From positions 1-64,000 of the forward strand of contig NZ_JASITE010000023.1 in assembly GCF_030767025.1 (NCBI RefSeq): a stretch of DNA of 64,000 nt, given 5' to 3'. Source of the DNA: Nocardia sp. CC227C (lineage in GTDB: Bacteria; Actinomycetota; Actinomycetes; Mycobacteriales; Mycobacteriaceae). The notes under the pieces were generated by a model that was not told the origin of the DNA, did not search any database, and saw only the letters and a program-made list of their open reading frames with translations. The first letter of the stretch is position 1, and each line of letters opens with the position of its first letter. This document shows, piece after piece, positions 16,583-25,524 of the stretch. Made by a program: the position numbers and the translations under genes.

Positions 16583-17143
16583 ATGCGCAGCGACAGCATT
16601 CGACGCAAGTTCAAGCTCCACGAGGATCAGCGGCGCGCGAGTGAACTACCCCGGCTCCTGGAGGGGCTGGAGGTCCTCGGGTTCGTGCGTGCCGACGAGT
16701 TGCCCCAGCAGCTGCTGGACACGCTCGCGGATTTCGGTACCGCCAATCCCGCGCCCAACCAACGCATCTACGCCGGGACCGCCAAACCCCGCGTCGACGA
16801 GTGGCATGGTGAACTGCTGCGCCGCGCGGGTATCGGCGAACGGTTCTTCCTGCGCACCGGGCTGGAGTACTTCCCGTGGGCGGACTGCCGGGTGACCGAC
16901 GGACGCTGGCTCGACGCCGTGCGCTCCGTGCTCGGCCCCGGGCTCGCCTTCATCGCCCACGACCGCCATTCGGCGGCGCTCACGCTTCCGGTGCGGTACG
17001 AACTGCTCGGCTATCTGACCGTGCCCCTGTCGGGTCCTACCGACGCCAAGCCCGTCGAACCGGCCGCGGACAACGAGACGACGGTCCTCATGTCCCGGAT
17101 CGAGCCCGCCGACACGGTGCGGACGGAAGTCGCGGGCGGCTGA
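16583..17143 (+). CDS. Hypothetical protein, family not recognised
   Basis: 186 residues, soluble and acidic to neutral, with no signal or membrane segment. Visible stretches are a charged N-terminus (RRKFKLHEDQRRASELPRLL), FLRTGLEYFPWADCRV in the middle, and DRHSAALTLPVRYELLGYLTVPL near residue 135. Codon use fits a real gene. It lies between the DUF1023 gene and a DUF2231 membrane protein on the same strand, with no context that reveals its role. No function is assigned. Confidence 0.7.
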   Translation: MRSDSIRRKFKLHEDQRRASELPRLLEGLEVLGFVRADELPQQLLDTLADFGTANPAPNQRIYAGTAKPRVDEWHGELLRRAGIGERFFLRTGLEYFPWADCRVTDGRWLDAVRSVLGPGLAFIAHDRHSAALTLPVRYELLGYLTVPLSGPTDAKPVEPAADNETTVLMSRIEPADTVRTEVAGG

Positions 17144-17209
17144 CACCTGAACCGTGGCGCGCCGGGATACGTTGTTCCGGTATCCGCGCGACGGAACGGA
17201 GGCGCTGCC

Positions 17210-17674
17210 ATGACCACCTTCGACGGACTGCCCGCACACGTCCTGCTGGTGCACGCACTGGTGGTCCTGGTGCCGCTCACCTCGGTACTGGTGGTCATCT
17301 GCGCGCTCTGGGCGGCCGCGCGCCGGCGACTGGTCTGGCCGACCGTGATCCTGGCGGTGGTCGTGGTCGCGCTGACGCCGCTCACCATCGACGCGGGGGA
17401 GTGGCTGTACGCCGAGGTGGGCAGCACGCCCGCCATCGACGAGCACGTCGAGCTCGGTCGCACCACCCTCTACTACGTGATCCCGCTGCTGGTGGTGGCA
17501 CTGCTGCTACTGCTCTGGCATTGGCGCGAACAGCGCGGCGCGACCGTCGGACGTGCCGTCGTGAGCGTAGTCATCGTGCTCGCGGTAGTCGCCGGGGTCG
17601 CGGCGAGCGTGCAGGTCTACCGTGTCGGCGAGAGCGGCTCACGTGCGGTGTGGGGCGGCATCACGTCGACATAG
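17210..17674 (+). CDS. DUF2231-like membrane protein
   Basis: 154 residues with four membrane helices (about 8-32, 38-60, 85-105, 115-135). It opens DGLPAHVLLVHALVVLVPLTSVL, the usual start of DUF2231-type proteins, where the conserved HALVVLVP sits in helix 1. The family is widespread in bacteria; some members are proposed heme or redox-related membrane components, but the role is not established. It converges on lexA across a strong terminator. Confidence 0.75.
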   Translation: MTTFDGLPAHVLLVHALVVLVPLTSVLVVICALWAAARRRLVWPTVILAVVVVALTPLTIDAGEWLYAEVGSTPAIDEHVELGRTTLYYVIPLLVVALLLLLWHWREQRGATVGRAVVSVVIVLAVVAGVAASVQVYRVGESGSRAVWGGITST

Positions 17675-17716
17675 ACACGAAGAAGACGTAGACACGAAGA
17701 ATCAGATACGGAAAAA

Positions 17717-17766
17717 CCGCCGTGGCCCGGCGCCCGGTCTGCGGGGCGGGCGCCCGGCCACGGCGG
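17717..17766 (-). terminator. Intrinsic terminator of lexA
   Basis: A 20-bp stem with one mismatch (17717-17736 with 17747-17766) and a 10-nt loop is followed on the minus strand by a run of five T (17712-17716, read as AAAAA on plus). It sits 10 bp past the lexA stop. The stem alone may also stop plus-strand transcription from the DUF2231 gene. Confidence 0.85.
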
Positions 17767-17776
17767 CTCGGCACGG

Positions 17777-18517
17777 TCAGATCTTGCGGATCACCGTGAC
17801 AACCTTGCCGAGAACCTGCGCGTCATTGCCCGGGATGGGCTCGAACAGCGGATTGTGCGGCATCAGCCACACCTGGGAACCGGTGCGCTTGAAGGTCTTC
17901 ACCGTGGCCTCGCCGTCGATCATGGCGGCCACGATATCGCCGTTGTCGGCCACGTTCTGCTGGCGCACGACCACCCAGTCGCCGTCGCAGATGGCGGCGT
18001 CGACCATGGACTGGCCGACCACCTTCAGCAGGAACAGCGAACCCTCGCCGACCAGTTCGCGCGGCAGCGGGAAGACGTCCTCCACGGCCTGCTCGGCCAG
18101 GATGGGACCACCGGCGGCGATCCGGCCCAGGACGGGCACGTAGGTCGGGGTGGGCTGATCGCCGGAATCGGCGGGCTCCGCGGTGACCGGACGCAGCTGG
18201 GTCACCCCGGTGGCGCGCACGGCCGTCTCGTCCAGCCCCCGGACATCCACGGCGCGCGGCCGATTGGGATCGCGACGCAGGTAGCCCTTGCGCTCCAGGG
18301 CGCGCAACTGATGGGCGACCGAGGAGGTGGAGGTGAGGCCGACGGCGTCGCCGATCTCGCGAATGCTCGGCGGATAGCCGCGGTCGCTCACCGAGGTGCG
18401 GATGACCTCCAGCACCTTGCGCTGCCGGACGGTGAGATCCGCCCCGGCGCCGGACGTTTCGGTGCTGTCGTCGCCGACCGGTTCGTTGTCACCGTCCACG
18501 CCGCCGTGTTCGCTCAC
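17777..18517 (-). CDS. lexA: LexA repressor, SOS response
   Basis: 246 residues. The N-terminal winged HTH ([37 protein letters not shown]) carries the recognition helix. The C-terminal S24 self-cleavage domain has the Ala135-Gly136 scissile bond ([10 protein letters not shown]), Ser170 in GQSMVD and Lys207 in ATVKTF. The ~26-residue acidic N-terminal extension is normal for mycolata. LexA represses DNA-repair genes until RecA-stimulated autocleavage. It is divergent from a membrane-protein gene, with SOS-box-like sites between them. Confidence 0.97.
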   Translation of the reverse strand: MSEHGGVDGDNEPVGDDSTETSGAGADLTVRQRKVLEVIRTSVSDRGYPPSIREIGDAVGLTSTSSVAHQLRALERKGYLRRDPNRPRAVDVRGLDETAVRATGVTQLRPVTAEPADSGDQPTPTYVPVLGRIAAGGPILAEQAVEDVFPLPRELVGEGSLFLLKVVGQSMVDAAICDGDWVVVRQQNVADNGDIVAAMIDGEATVKTFKRTGSQVWLMPHNPLFEPIPGNDAQVLGKVVTVIRKI

Positions 18518-18627
18518 CGCCGTCGTCCTCCGTTCCCTGCTGTGTCACACCGGAATGCTGCTGTACCGGAATCGTGGGTAGTCACCCGGAATTCGTGCTT
18601 CGACTGTAGTCCGAGGGCCGCGCTGGA

Positions 18628-18643
18628 TCAAACATCTGTTCGA
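18628..18643. promoter_or_regulatory. LexA operator (SOS box)
   Basis: TCAAACATCTGTTCGA matches the mycobacterial-type box TCGAAC-N4-GTTCGA at 11 of 12 defined positions. It lies 110 bp upstream of lexA and 125 bp upstream of the divergent membrane-protein gene, so it can serve both. Confidence 0.8.
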
Positions 18644-18691
18644 CGCATGTCGCGGAAATGCTGGATTCTGTCGGTGGGGCGTGGTAGAAAT

Positions 18692-18707
18692 TCGAACATC
18701 AGTTCTT
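18692..18707. promoter_or_regulatory. Second, weaker SOS-box-like site
   Basis: TCGAACATCAGTTCTT has a perfect left half and 4 of 6 in the right half of the LexA consensus. It is closer to the divergent membrane-protein gene (61 bp before its start). Confidence 0.5.
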
Positions 18708-18768
18708 CGAACACATGAGCGAACATGTTCGGCACATCCACCATAAGCCCACTTCGGAGGTATGTTCG

Positions 18769-19224
18769 ATGCGCACTGTGGTCAGCGAATTCGACACCCT
18801 GGGAAGCGATCTCGGCTTCGACACCATCCCGCGCGCCATTCGCGCCAATTTCGCGCCCGCGCGTGTCGTCGATGCCGCGTCGCGCCCGGTCGCCGCGCGG
18901 CGGCCGTGTCGGAACCGGCCGCGCCCCGGTGTCATGTCCTATGGCCGGGCGCGGGCGCGTCGCGACCATATCGTGATGCGCGGCGAACCCGAGGCGCTGC
19001 GCCGCCGCCGCTCGTTCAGTCGGGTGCGGCGCGCACAGGCCGGATTCGCGGCGCTGGCCATCGCGGCGCTGGTGAGCGCCATGGCGGTGGCGGGTCTGAT
19101 CGCGCTGGCGCAGCTGCGCGCCGGCGAGTTCGGCTCGCAGACCGTGCCCGCCGAGATCATGCCCGCCGAGATCATGCCTGCCGAGGTCGCCCCCGCCCAG
19201 GTTCCGCCCGCGGCCCCGCGCTAG
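18769..19224 (+). CDS. Single-pass membrane protein divergent from lexA, putative SOS cell-division inhibitor (Rv2719c/DivS-like position)
   Basis: 151 residues. The cytoplasmic N-terminus is rich in Arg/Pro (RPCRNRPRPGVMSYGRARARRD), one membrane helix spans about residues 86-113 (AGFAALAIAALVSAMAVAGLIALAQL), and the outer tail carries PAEIM repeats and Pro-rich sequence. The ATG at 18769 has GGAGG 9 nt upstream; the earlier ATG at 18715 is disfavoured. In mycobacteria and corynebacteria the gene opposite lexA (Rv2719c, divS) is SOS-induced and blocks division. The Arg/Pro block and single helix resemble Rv2719c, but the C-terminal LysM domain of that protein is absent here. Function is inferred from position. 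Confidence 0.65.
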   Translation: MRTVVSEFDTLGSDLGFDTIPRAIRANFAPARVVDAASRPVAARRPCRNRPRPGVMSYGRARARRDHIVMRGEPEALRRRRSFSRVRRAQAGFAALAIAALVSAMAVAGLIALAQLRAGEFGSQTVPAEIMPAEIMPAEVAPAQVPPAAPR

Positions 19225-19231
19225 ACGGGCG

Positions 19232-19267
19232 ACTTCCGCGGCGACTGGGGAAGGTCGCCGCGGAAGT
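19232..19267 (+). terminator. Hairpin after the SOS membrane-protein gene
   Basis: ACTTCCGCGGCGAC and GTCGCCGCGGAAGT form a perfect 14-bp stem with an 8-nt loop, 7 bp after the stop codon. No U-tract follows. Confidence 0.7.
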
Positions 19268-19364
19268 TGCGTCGGATGGCCACACGGTGTGGCCGGAATT
19301 GTTGATCGCAATCTGAAACGTGTTGCTACGTTCCTCGGGGATGTGACCGAGGCAACAGGGGAAC

Positions 19365-20651
19365 GTGCGATCGATGAGCGGCCGTAGCAAGGCAAACCGG
19401 CGGACCGGGGCAGTGGTTCGACTTCTGGGCATGGCGACCTGCCTGTCCATGGGCATGGTCGCGGTACCGGCCGCCCTGGTCGCGGCACCCGCGGCCCATG
19501 CCGAAGCGGCCTATACCGCCTACCTGGATCTGCCGCCGGTCAACGGCGACGGGGCCGGTGGCGGCGGGCTGCACCCGGCGCTGCCGCTCGACCCGGAGTC
19601 GCTGCGCCCGGCGCTCGACGAGGCCCGCGCGGCGGGCGTGGCACCCCGCCGCTATGCCACCCTGCTGCACCAGTACTGGCTCACTGTCGCCACCCGCAAT
19701 GCCGATATCGACCTGGCGACCTGGGACCCCGGCCGCGGCGTGGCCGCCAATACTCGCACCTTCACCCAGGTGTACGTGAACTACCTGCGGCTCAACAACG
19801 AGCATCCGGACTTCTACTGGGTGGGTCTCGCAGGGCTGGCGGGCGGCTCGTTCGCCTCCGGATTCTTCGATATGAGCGATATGGGCGCGATCGTGAGCGT
19901 GCCCGGCGTGCACCAACTCGGCAATGCGGTCGCGGATCTGCTGCGCACCGCGCCCCCGGAACTGCTCGACATCCTGCCCGCCGATATCCGGCTGCTCGCC
20001 ACCGCGGGCGCACGGCTCACCGCCGCGGATCTGGCCTGGTACCAGACCCGGCTGATGATCATGCAGAAGCACATCTTCATCGACCAGGTGCCCATGCACG
20101 AGGCATACGCCGCCGGGGGACCGGCCGCGGTGGAGGAGATGTACCGGGCCGGGGTCCTGGACGAGAACGCCATCCTGGCCTGGCGCGGGATCGCGGGCGG
20201 CACACCGGCGGGACTGGCGGACGCGGCGGTGCGCATGACCGATCGGGAACAGAACCAGATCATCGCCGACCAGTGGGATGAGACCTCCCGGGGGCGCGGC
20301 GCCATGGGCCGGGTGATGACCTACGTGAGCACCGTCGCGGGAAAGGCCGCCGTACCCGGTGTGCGTGCCCCCGGCGTCTTCGCACCGACCACCCTCACCG
20401 CCGAGTCGGGCGGACGCACCATCTCACTGCGCACCCCACTGCCCGATTTCAACTGGGCCGACCGGGCCACGCGCTGGCACTACATCGTCAACGATCTGCT
20501 GCCCAGCTACCTGGCCATGGTCGCCGAGCCCGCCCTCGCGAGGCCGATACTGGCCGAACCGTTCCCGGCCAAGCTGGCGAACGGCCGCCTGCTGGTCAGA
20601 TTGCCGGATCTGCTCGCCGACGTGACCTCGCAGTGGCAGCTGACGGCCTGA
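19365..20651 (+). CDS. Secreted protein of unknown function
   Basis: 428 residues. The signal peptide has a basic start (SGRSKANRRTGAVVR), a hydrophobic core and a probable cleavage after AAPAAHAEA near residue 48. The mature part has regions such as LLHQYWLTVATRNADIDLATWDPGRGV, YVNYLRL, FYWVGLAGLAGGSFASGFFDMSDMG and QNQIIADQWDE, suggesting a compact helical domain with several Trp/Tyr-rich motifs. No catalytic signature is recognised. The start is ambiguous between GTG 19365 and ATG 19374, since AGGGG lies 4 or 13 nt away respectively. It stands alone between the SOS gene and nrdR. Confidence 0.75.
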   Translation: MRSMSGRSKANRRTGAVVRLLGMATCLSMGMVAVPAALVAAPAAHAEAAYTAYLDLPPVNGDGAGGGGLHPALPLDPESLRPALDEARAAGVAPRRYATLLHQYWLTVATRNADIDLATWDPGRGVAANTRTFTQVYVNYLRLNNEHPDFYWVGLAGLAGGSFASGFFDMSDMGAIVSVPGVHQLGNAVADLLRTAPPELLDILPADIRLLATAGARLTAADLAWYQTRLMIMQKHIFIDQVPMHEAYAAGGPAAVEEMYRAGVLDENAILAWRGIAGGTPAGLADAAVRMTDREQNQIIADQWDETSRGRGAMGRVMTYVSTVAGKAAVPGVRAPGVFAPTTLTAESGGRTISLRTPLPDFNWADRATRWHYIVNDLLPSYLAMVAEPALARPILAEPFPAKLANGRLLVRLPDLLADVTSQWQLTA

Positions 20652-20735
20652 TGTCAAGACCGGGCGCACGGTAATCGTGTCCCGCCGGGTATCCTCGGAT
20701 TGCTGAGGACCCCAGGCATCGACGAAGGATCCGGA

Positions 20736-21212
20736 ATGCATTGCCCGTACTGTCGTCACCCGGATTCCCGGGTGGTCGACTCGCGTGAGGCCGAGGAAGG
20801 CACCGCCATCAGGAGGCGACGTGCCTGCCCGCAGTGTGGGCGGCGGTTCAGCACGGTCGAAACCGCGATTCTCTCGGTGGTGAAGCGCAGCGGCGTGAGC
20901 GAGCCGTTCAGCCGCGAAAAGGTGATCCGCGGCGTGCGACGCGCCTGTCAAGGGCGCGAGGTCGACGACGACGCCCTCAACCTGCTCGCCCAGCAGGTGG
21001 AGGACGCGGTGCGCGCCAAGGGCTCCCCGGAAGTGCCCAGCCACGAGGTCGGCCTCGCCATCCTCGGCCCGCTGCGCGATCTCGACGAGGTCGCCTACCT
21101 CCGCTTCGCCTCCGTCTACCGATCCTTCAGCTCCGCAGAGGATTTCGAACGCGAGATCGCCGAACTACGCAAACACCGCGAGGAACAGTCGGTCGGCGCG
21201 ACCGCTGACTGA
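20736..21212 (+). CDS. nrdR: Transcriptional repressor NrdR
   Basis: 158 residues. The N-terminal zinc ribbon is MHCPYC...CPQC, followed by an ATP-cone domain ([24 protein letters not shown] and [13 protein letters not shown]). NrdR senses ATP/dATP and represses ribonucleotide reductase genes. The ATG at 20736 begins MHCPYC and has AAGGA 6 nt upstream, so the 12-codon upstream extension is not used. The lexA-nrdR vicinity is conserved in mycolata. No NrdR box was seen in its own promoter. Confidence 0.97.
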   Translation: MHCPYCRHPDSRVVDSREAEEGTAIRRRRACPQCGRRFSTVETAILSVVKRSGVSEPFSREKVIRGVRRACQGREVDDDALNLLAQQVEDAVRAKGSPEVPSHEVGLAILGPLRDLDEVAYLRFASVYRSFSSAEDFEREIAELRKHREEQSVGATAD

Positions 21213-21381
21213 GCGACCTGCGTGCTGCCGACTGAGCGATCCGCGCGCTGCCACTGCGGGATCCGCGTGCTGCCGGCTGAGCGGTCCGGCTGCGCTCGGG
21301 TGGTCCGTGCTGGGCGCACGGTGGGCGAGCGCGGCATATTCCGAACGGCCGCATCCGCTCGCTCCGCCGCGCGCCGAAACT

Positions 21382-24300
21382 CTACCGCCGACCCGCCGGG
21401 GCCTTCCGCACTCCCTCGATCGCCTTCTCGATTCGCTTGGCCGACACCGGATACGGCGTTCCCAGCTGCTGCGCGAACAGGCTCACCCGCAATTCCTCGA
21501 TCATCCACCAGATCTCGATCACATCGCGCCCGCCGCGCCGCCCCTCGGGCAGCGCGTCGACCAGCCGATCGTAGGCGGCGTGCACCCGATCGAGCTCGAT
21601 CATCCCCTGCCGATCCCGTCCGGCGGCCGCGGGCAGCGCCGCCAAGCGCAGCCGCGCGGCCTCCAGGTAGCGGGGCAGTTCGCGCAATCGGGCGCTGCCC
21701 CATTCGGAGACGAATCCGGGAAACACCAGATCGTCTAGCTGATGGCGTACATCCTCGGCCGCCTCACGGTCACGGGTGTCCACGAGCGTCGAACGCACCC
21801 GGTGCGCTTCGGCCAGCACCGGCACCACCAGGCGCACGATCCGCGCCACGGTCTCGCCGAACTTCGGCCGCACCCGCTCGACGAGCGCCTGGAACTGGTC
21901 CGGACCGCGTACCGGACCACCGGCGGCGGCGATGAGCTCATCGGCGGCGCAGGCCCGGCAGTCCTCCAGCAGCGCATCCAGCGAACCATACGGATTCTGG
22001 CTCAGCGCAAGCCGATCCGTGGGCGGCAGTCCCGCGGTGACCGCACGCGGCGAGGTCGGCAGCGCCCCGAGCAGCAGCGTGCGGGTGCCGACCCGCATGG
22101 CCGCGGCCTGTTCGCCCGGCGAGCTGAGCACGCGCACCGCCACCCCTTCCGGCTCGGCCACCAGGGCCGGATAGCCGGTGATGGTCTGACCCCCCACCTG
22201 CCGCTTGACCGAGGCCGGCAGCTCGCCGAGCGATTCGGAGGTCCACACCGTGGCGGGCGCGCGTTCGGCGGCGGTATTGGCCCGCGCCACCGACTTCGAC
22301 ACCTGTTCGGCCAGAACGTTCTTCAGCTCCGCCAGGTTCTTGCTGCGGGCCACGATCGCCCCGGACCGGTCGACCGCGGCGAAGGTCATGCGCAGATGAT
22401 CGGGCAGGCCCGCCGGATCGAGCTGTCCGGGCGCGATGGTGACCGAGCCGAGCCGCGACAGTTCCCGCGCCAGCCCGGTCCGCAGCGGTTCGGCGCGCGG
22501 AGTGAGCGTCGCCAGCGCGGCGCGCGCGTAGTCCGGCGCCGGGACCACCATGCGCCGCAACTGCTTCGGCAGCGTCTTGATGAGGGCGGTCACCAGTTCC
22601 TCGCGCATCCCCGGCACCAGCCAGTCGAAGCCGACCGCGCGCACATGCGCCAGCTGCGCCACCGGAATGTGCACGGTCACACCGTCATCGGCCTGACCCG
22701 GCTCGAATTGATAGGTGAGCGGGAAGGTCAGCTCACCCTGCCGCCAGCTGTCCGGGTAGGCGGTCGGATCCAGCAGGGCCGCATCCTCGTTGACAATGGT
22801 GGAGGCGGTGAAATCCAGCAGGTCCGGATCCTTGCGCTGCTCCTTCTTCCACCAGCTGTCGAAATGCCGCACCGAGACGACGTCGGCCGGAATCCGCCGG
22901 TCGTAGAAGTCGAACAACACCTGGTCGTCGACCAGGATGTCGCGCCGTCGCGCCCGGTGCTCCAGATCGGCGACGTCCTCGAGCAGGTCCCGATTGCGTT
23001 GGAAGAAGGCATGTCTGGTCTGCCATTCGCCCTGCACGAGCGCGTGCCGGATGAACAGTTCGCGGGACAGCTGCTGATCGATGCGCCCGAAGTCCACCCG
23101 CCGCTGCGTCACCAGCGGCACCCCGTAGAGGGTGACGCGCTCGTAGGCCATGGCCGCGCCGCGCTTGGCGGACCAATGCGGTTCGGAGTAGGTGCGTTTC
23201 ACCAGTTCCCCGGCGAGGCGCTCGGCCCATTCCGGCTCGATCCGCGCGGCCATGCGGCCCCACAGCCGCGAAGTCTCCACCAGTTCGGCGGCCATTACCC
23301 AGCGCGGCGGCTTCTTTGCCAGCGACGAGCCCGGGAAGATCATGAACTTGGTATTGCGCGCACCGAGGAACTCCCGCGATTCTGCCTCGCGCACACCGAG
23401 ATGCGAGAGCATGCCCGACAGCAGCGCCTGATGGATCGAGGTGGTGTCCCAGGGCAGGGCGTCGTCACCGAGCACGGATCTCTCGGTGCGTTCCTCGACC
23501 GTCCACCCGAGCCCGCGGGTGATGGTGCGCAGCTGCCCGTGCAGATCCTGCCATTCCCGAATGCGCAGGTAGTGTAGGAACTCGTCGCGGCACAGGCGGC
23601 GGAACTGATTGGACGACAGCGCTTTCCGCTGCTCCGACAGGTAGTCCCAGAGCCGCAGGTAGGCCAGGAAGTCCGAACCCTCCACGGTGAACCGCGCATG
23701 CTTGGTATCGGCCGCCTGTTGATGCTCCACCGGCCGCTCGCGCACATCCTGAATCGACAGCGCCGCGACAATGCGCAGCACCTCGGGCAGGGTGCCGTTG
23801 CGGTGCGCCTCCACCAGCATGCGCGCCATGCGCGGATCCACCGGCAGCTGTGACATATCGCGGCCGATCGGGGTCAGCACCAGCCCGGCGTCCGGAATGC
23901 CGGGCCGCGCAGCCGGTTCGGACTCGGAACGGCGGCCGAGTGCGCCCAGCTCCTCGAGCAGCGCGATGCCGTCGCGAATGGCCCGGCTGTCGGGTGCCTC
24001 CACGAACGGGAAGCTCTCGATATCGCCGAGTCCCAGCGCCGTCATCTGGAGAATGACCGCGGCCAGATTGGTGCGCAGGATCTCCGGTTCGGTGAAGGTG
24101 GGCCGCGACTCGAAATCGTCCTCGGAGTACAGGCGGATCGCGATGCCGTCCGCCACCCGGCCGCAGCGGCCGGAGCGCTGCCGCGCCGACGCCTGGGAAA
24201 TCGGTTCGATGGGCAGCCGCTGCACCTTGGTGCGCATGGAGTACCGCGAGATGCGCGCGGTGCCGGGGTCGATGACGTAGCGGATGCCGGGCACGGTGAG

Positions 24301-25386
24301 CGAGGTCTCGGCCACATTGGTGGCCAGCACCACGCGGCGGCCGGTATGCGGTGCGAACACCTTGTGCTGTTCGGCCGCCGAGAGGCGCGCGTACAGCGGC
24401 AGGATCTCGGTGCGCGGCAGCTTCAGATCGCGCAACGAGTCGGCGGTGTCCCGGATTTCGCGTTCGCCGGACAGGAAGACCAGGATGTCGCCGTCACCCT
24501 CGCGCTGGAGTTCGCGGACCGCGTCGGCAATGGCGTCGGTGGGATCGCGGTCCACGATCTCGGTGTCCTCGTCATCGGGATCGTCCGAGGTGAGCGGGAT
24601 CTCCAGGGCTAGCGGGCGATAGCGGATCTCCACCGGGTACGAGCGCCCCGACACCTCGACGATCGGTGCGGGCGTGCCTTTCTCGTCGGCGAAATGTCTC
24701 GCGAACAGCTCCGGGTCGATGGTGGCCGAGGTGATGACGATCTTGAGATCCGGGCGCTTGGGCAGCAGCTGCTTCAGGTAGCCCAACAGGAAGTCGATAT
24801 TGAGGCTGCGTTCGTGCGCCTCGTCGATGATGATGGTGTCGTAGCGGCGCAGCAGCCGGTCGCGTTGGATCTCGGCCAGCAGGATGCCGTCGGTCATGAG
24901 CTTGACCAGGGTGCGGTCCGATGCCTGATCGGTGAAGCGGACCGTATAGCCCACCACATCGCCCAGTTCGGTGCCGAGCTCGTCGGCAATGCGCTCGGCC
25001 ACCGTCCGTGCGGCCAGCCGCCGCGGCTGAGTGTGCCCGATGGTGCCGCGAATGCCGCGGCCCAGCTCCAGGCAGATCTTCGGCAGCTGGGTGGTCTTGC
25101 CCGAACCGGTTTCACCGGCCACGATCACGACCTGGTTGGCGGCGATGGCCTTCGCGATGTCCTCGCGGCGCGCGGAGACCGGCAGCTGCTCCGGATAGCG
25201 GATGGTCGGCACCGCGGCGCGGCGGGCGGCGACGCGCTGGGCGGCGGCGTCGATATCGGCTTCGAGTTGGCTGAGATCGCCGCCGCGGACCTTGTCGAGC
25301 CGCCGACGCAGACGGTGCTCGTCGCGGATCGAGAGATCGGCCAGGCGGGAACGAAGCTCGCGGAAGGTGGCGGCGGTCCTGGTCAT
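21382..25386 (-). CDS. hrpA: DEAH-box ATP-dependent RNA helicase HrpA
   Basis: 1334 residues, full HrpA length. Motif I is GETGSGKTT (91-99), motif II DEAH (188-191), motif III SAT, and motif VI QRSGRCGR. The helicase-associated HA2/OB region and a long C-terminal DUF3418 domain follow. DEAH helicases of this type act on RNA; in E. coli HrpA is linked to fimbrial mRNA processing and ribosome rescue. It is convergent with nrdR. ATG at 25386 is the only sensible start. Confidence 0.95.
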   Translation of the reverse strand: MTRTAATFRELRSRLADLSIRDEHRLRRRLDKVRGGDLSQLEADIDAAAQRVAARRAAVPTIRYPEQLPVSARREDIAKAIAANQVVIVAGETGSGKTTQLPKICLELGRGIRGTIGHTQPRRLAARTVAERIADELGTELGDVVGYTVRFTDQASDRTLVKLMTDGILLAEIQRDRLLRRYDTIIIDEAHERSLNIDFLLGYLKQLLPKRPDLKIVITSATIDPELFARHFADEKGTPAPIVEVSGRSYPVEIRYRPLALEIPLTSDDPDDEDTEIVDRDPTDAIADAVRELQREGDGDILVFLSGEREIRDTADSLRDLKLPRTEILPLYARLSAAEQHKVFAPHTGRRVVLATNVAETSLTVPGIRYVIDPGTARISRYSMRTKVQRLPIEPISQASARQRSGRCGRVADGIAIRLYSEDDFESRPTFTEPEILRTNLAAVILQMTALGLGDIESFPFVEAPDSRAIRDGIALLEELGALGRRSESEPAARPGIPDAGLVLTPIGRDMSQLPVDPRMARMLVEAHRNGTLPEVLRIVAALSIQDVRERPVEHQQAADTKHARFTVEGSDFLAYLRLWDYLSEQRKALSSNQFRRLCRDEFLHYLRIREWQDLHGQLRTITRGLGWTVEERTERSVLGDDALPWDTTSIHQALLSGMLSHLGVREAESREFLGARNTKFMIFPGSSLAKKPPRWVMAAELVETSRLWGRMAARIEPEWAERLAGELVKRTYSEPHWSAKRGAAMAYERVTLYGVPLVTQRRVDFGRIDQQLSRELFIRHALVQGEWQTRHAFFQRNRDLLEDVADLEHRARRRDILVDDQVLFDFYDRRIPADVVSVRHFDSWWKKEQRKDPDLLDFTASTIVNEDAALLDPTAYPDSWRQGELTFPLTYQFEPGQADDGVTVHIPVAQLAHVRAVGFDWLVPGMREELVTALIKTLPKQLRRMVVPAPDYARAALATLTPRAEPLRTGLARELSRLGSVTIAPGQLDPAGLPDHLRMTFAAVDRSGAIVARSKNLAELKNVLAEQVSKSVARANTAAERAPATVWTSESLGELPASVKRQVGGQTITGYPALVAEPEGVAVRVLSSPGEQAAAMRVGTRTLLLGALPTSPRAVTAGLPPTDRLALSQNPYGSLDALLEDCRACAADELIAAAGGPVRGPDQFQALVERVRPKFGETVARIVRLVVPVLAEAHRVRSTLVDTRDREAAEDVRHQLDDLVFPGFVSEWGSARLRELPRYLEAARLRLAALPAAAGRDRQGMIELDRVHAAYDRLVDALPEGRRGGRDVIEIWWMIEELRVSLFAQQLGTPYPVSAKRIEKAIEGVRKAPAGRR

Positions 25387-25524
25387 TGCGTCAACCAGCG
25401 TAGCGAAGTCTTTGCCCGGTTTGCGCGGCGGCGGTGGGCCAACCCCCGGTCAGGGCTAGCGGGAAGGTTGCCATATGGGCGATTCGCCGCTGCTGTCCAG
25501 GCCGGCTGTGGGACCATTCTCGTC

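Noticed and set aside
18720-18731. CGAACATGTTCG palindrome as a third LexA box
   Set aside because: The half-sites are separated by 2 bp instead of 4, so it does not fit the SOS-box spacing. It could still be another regulator's site.
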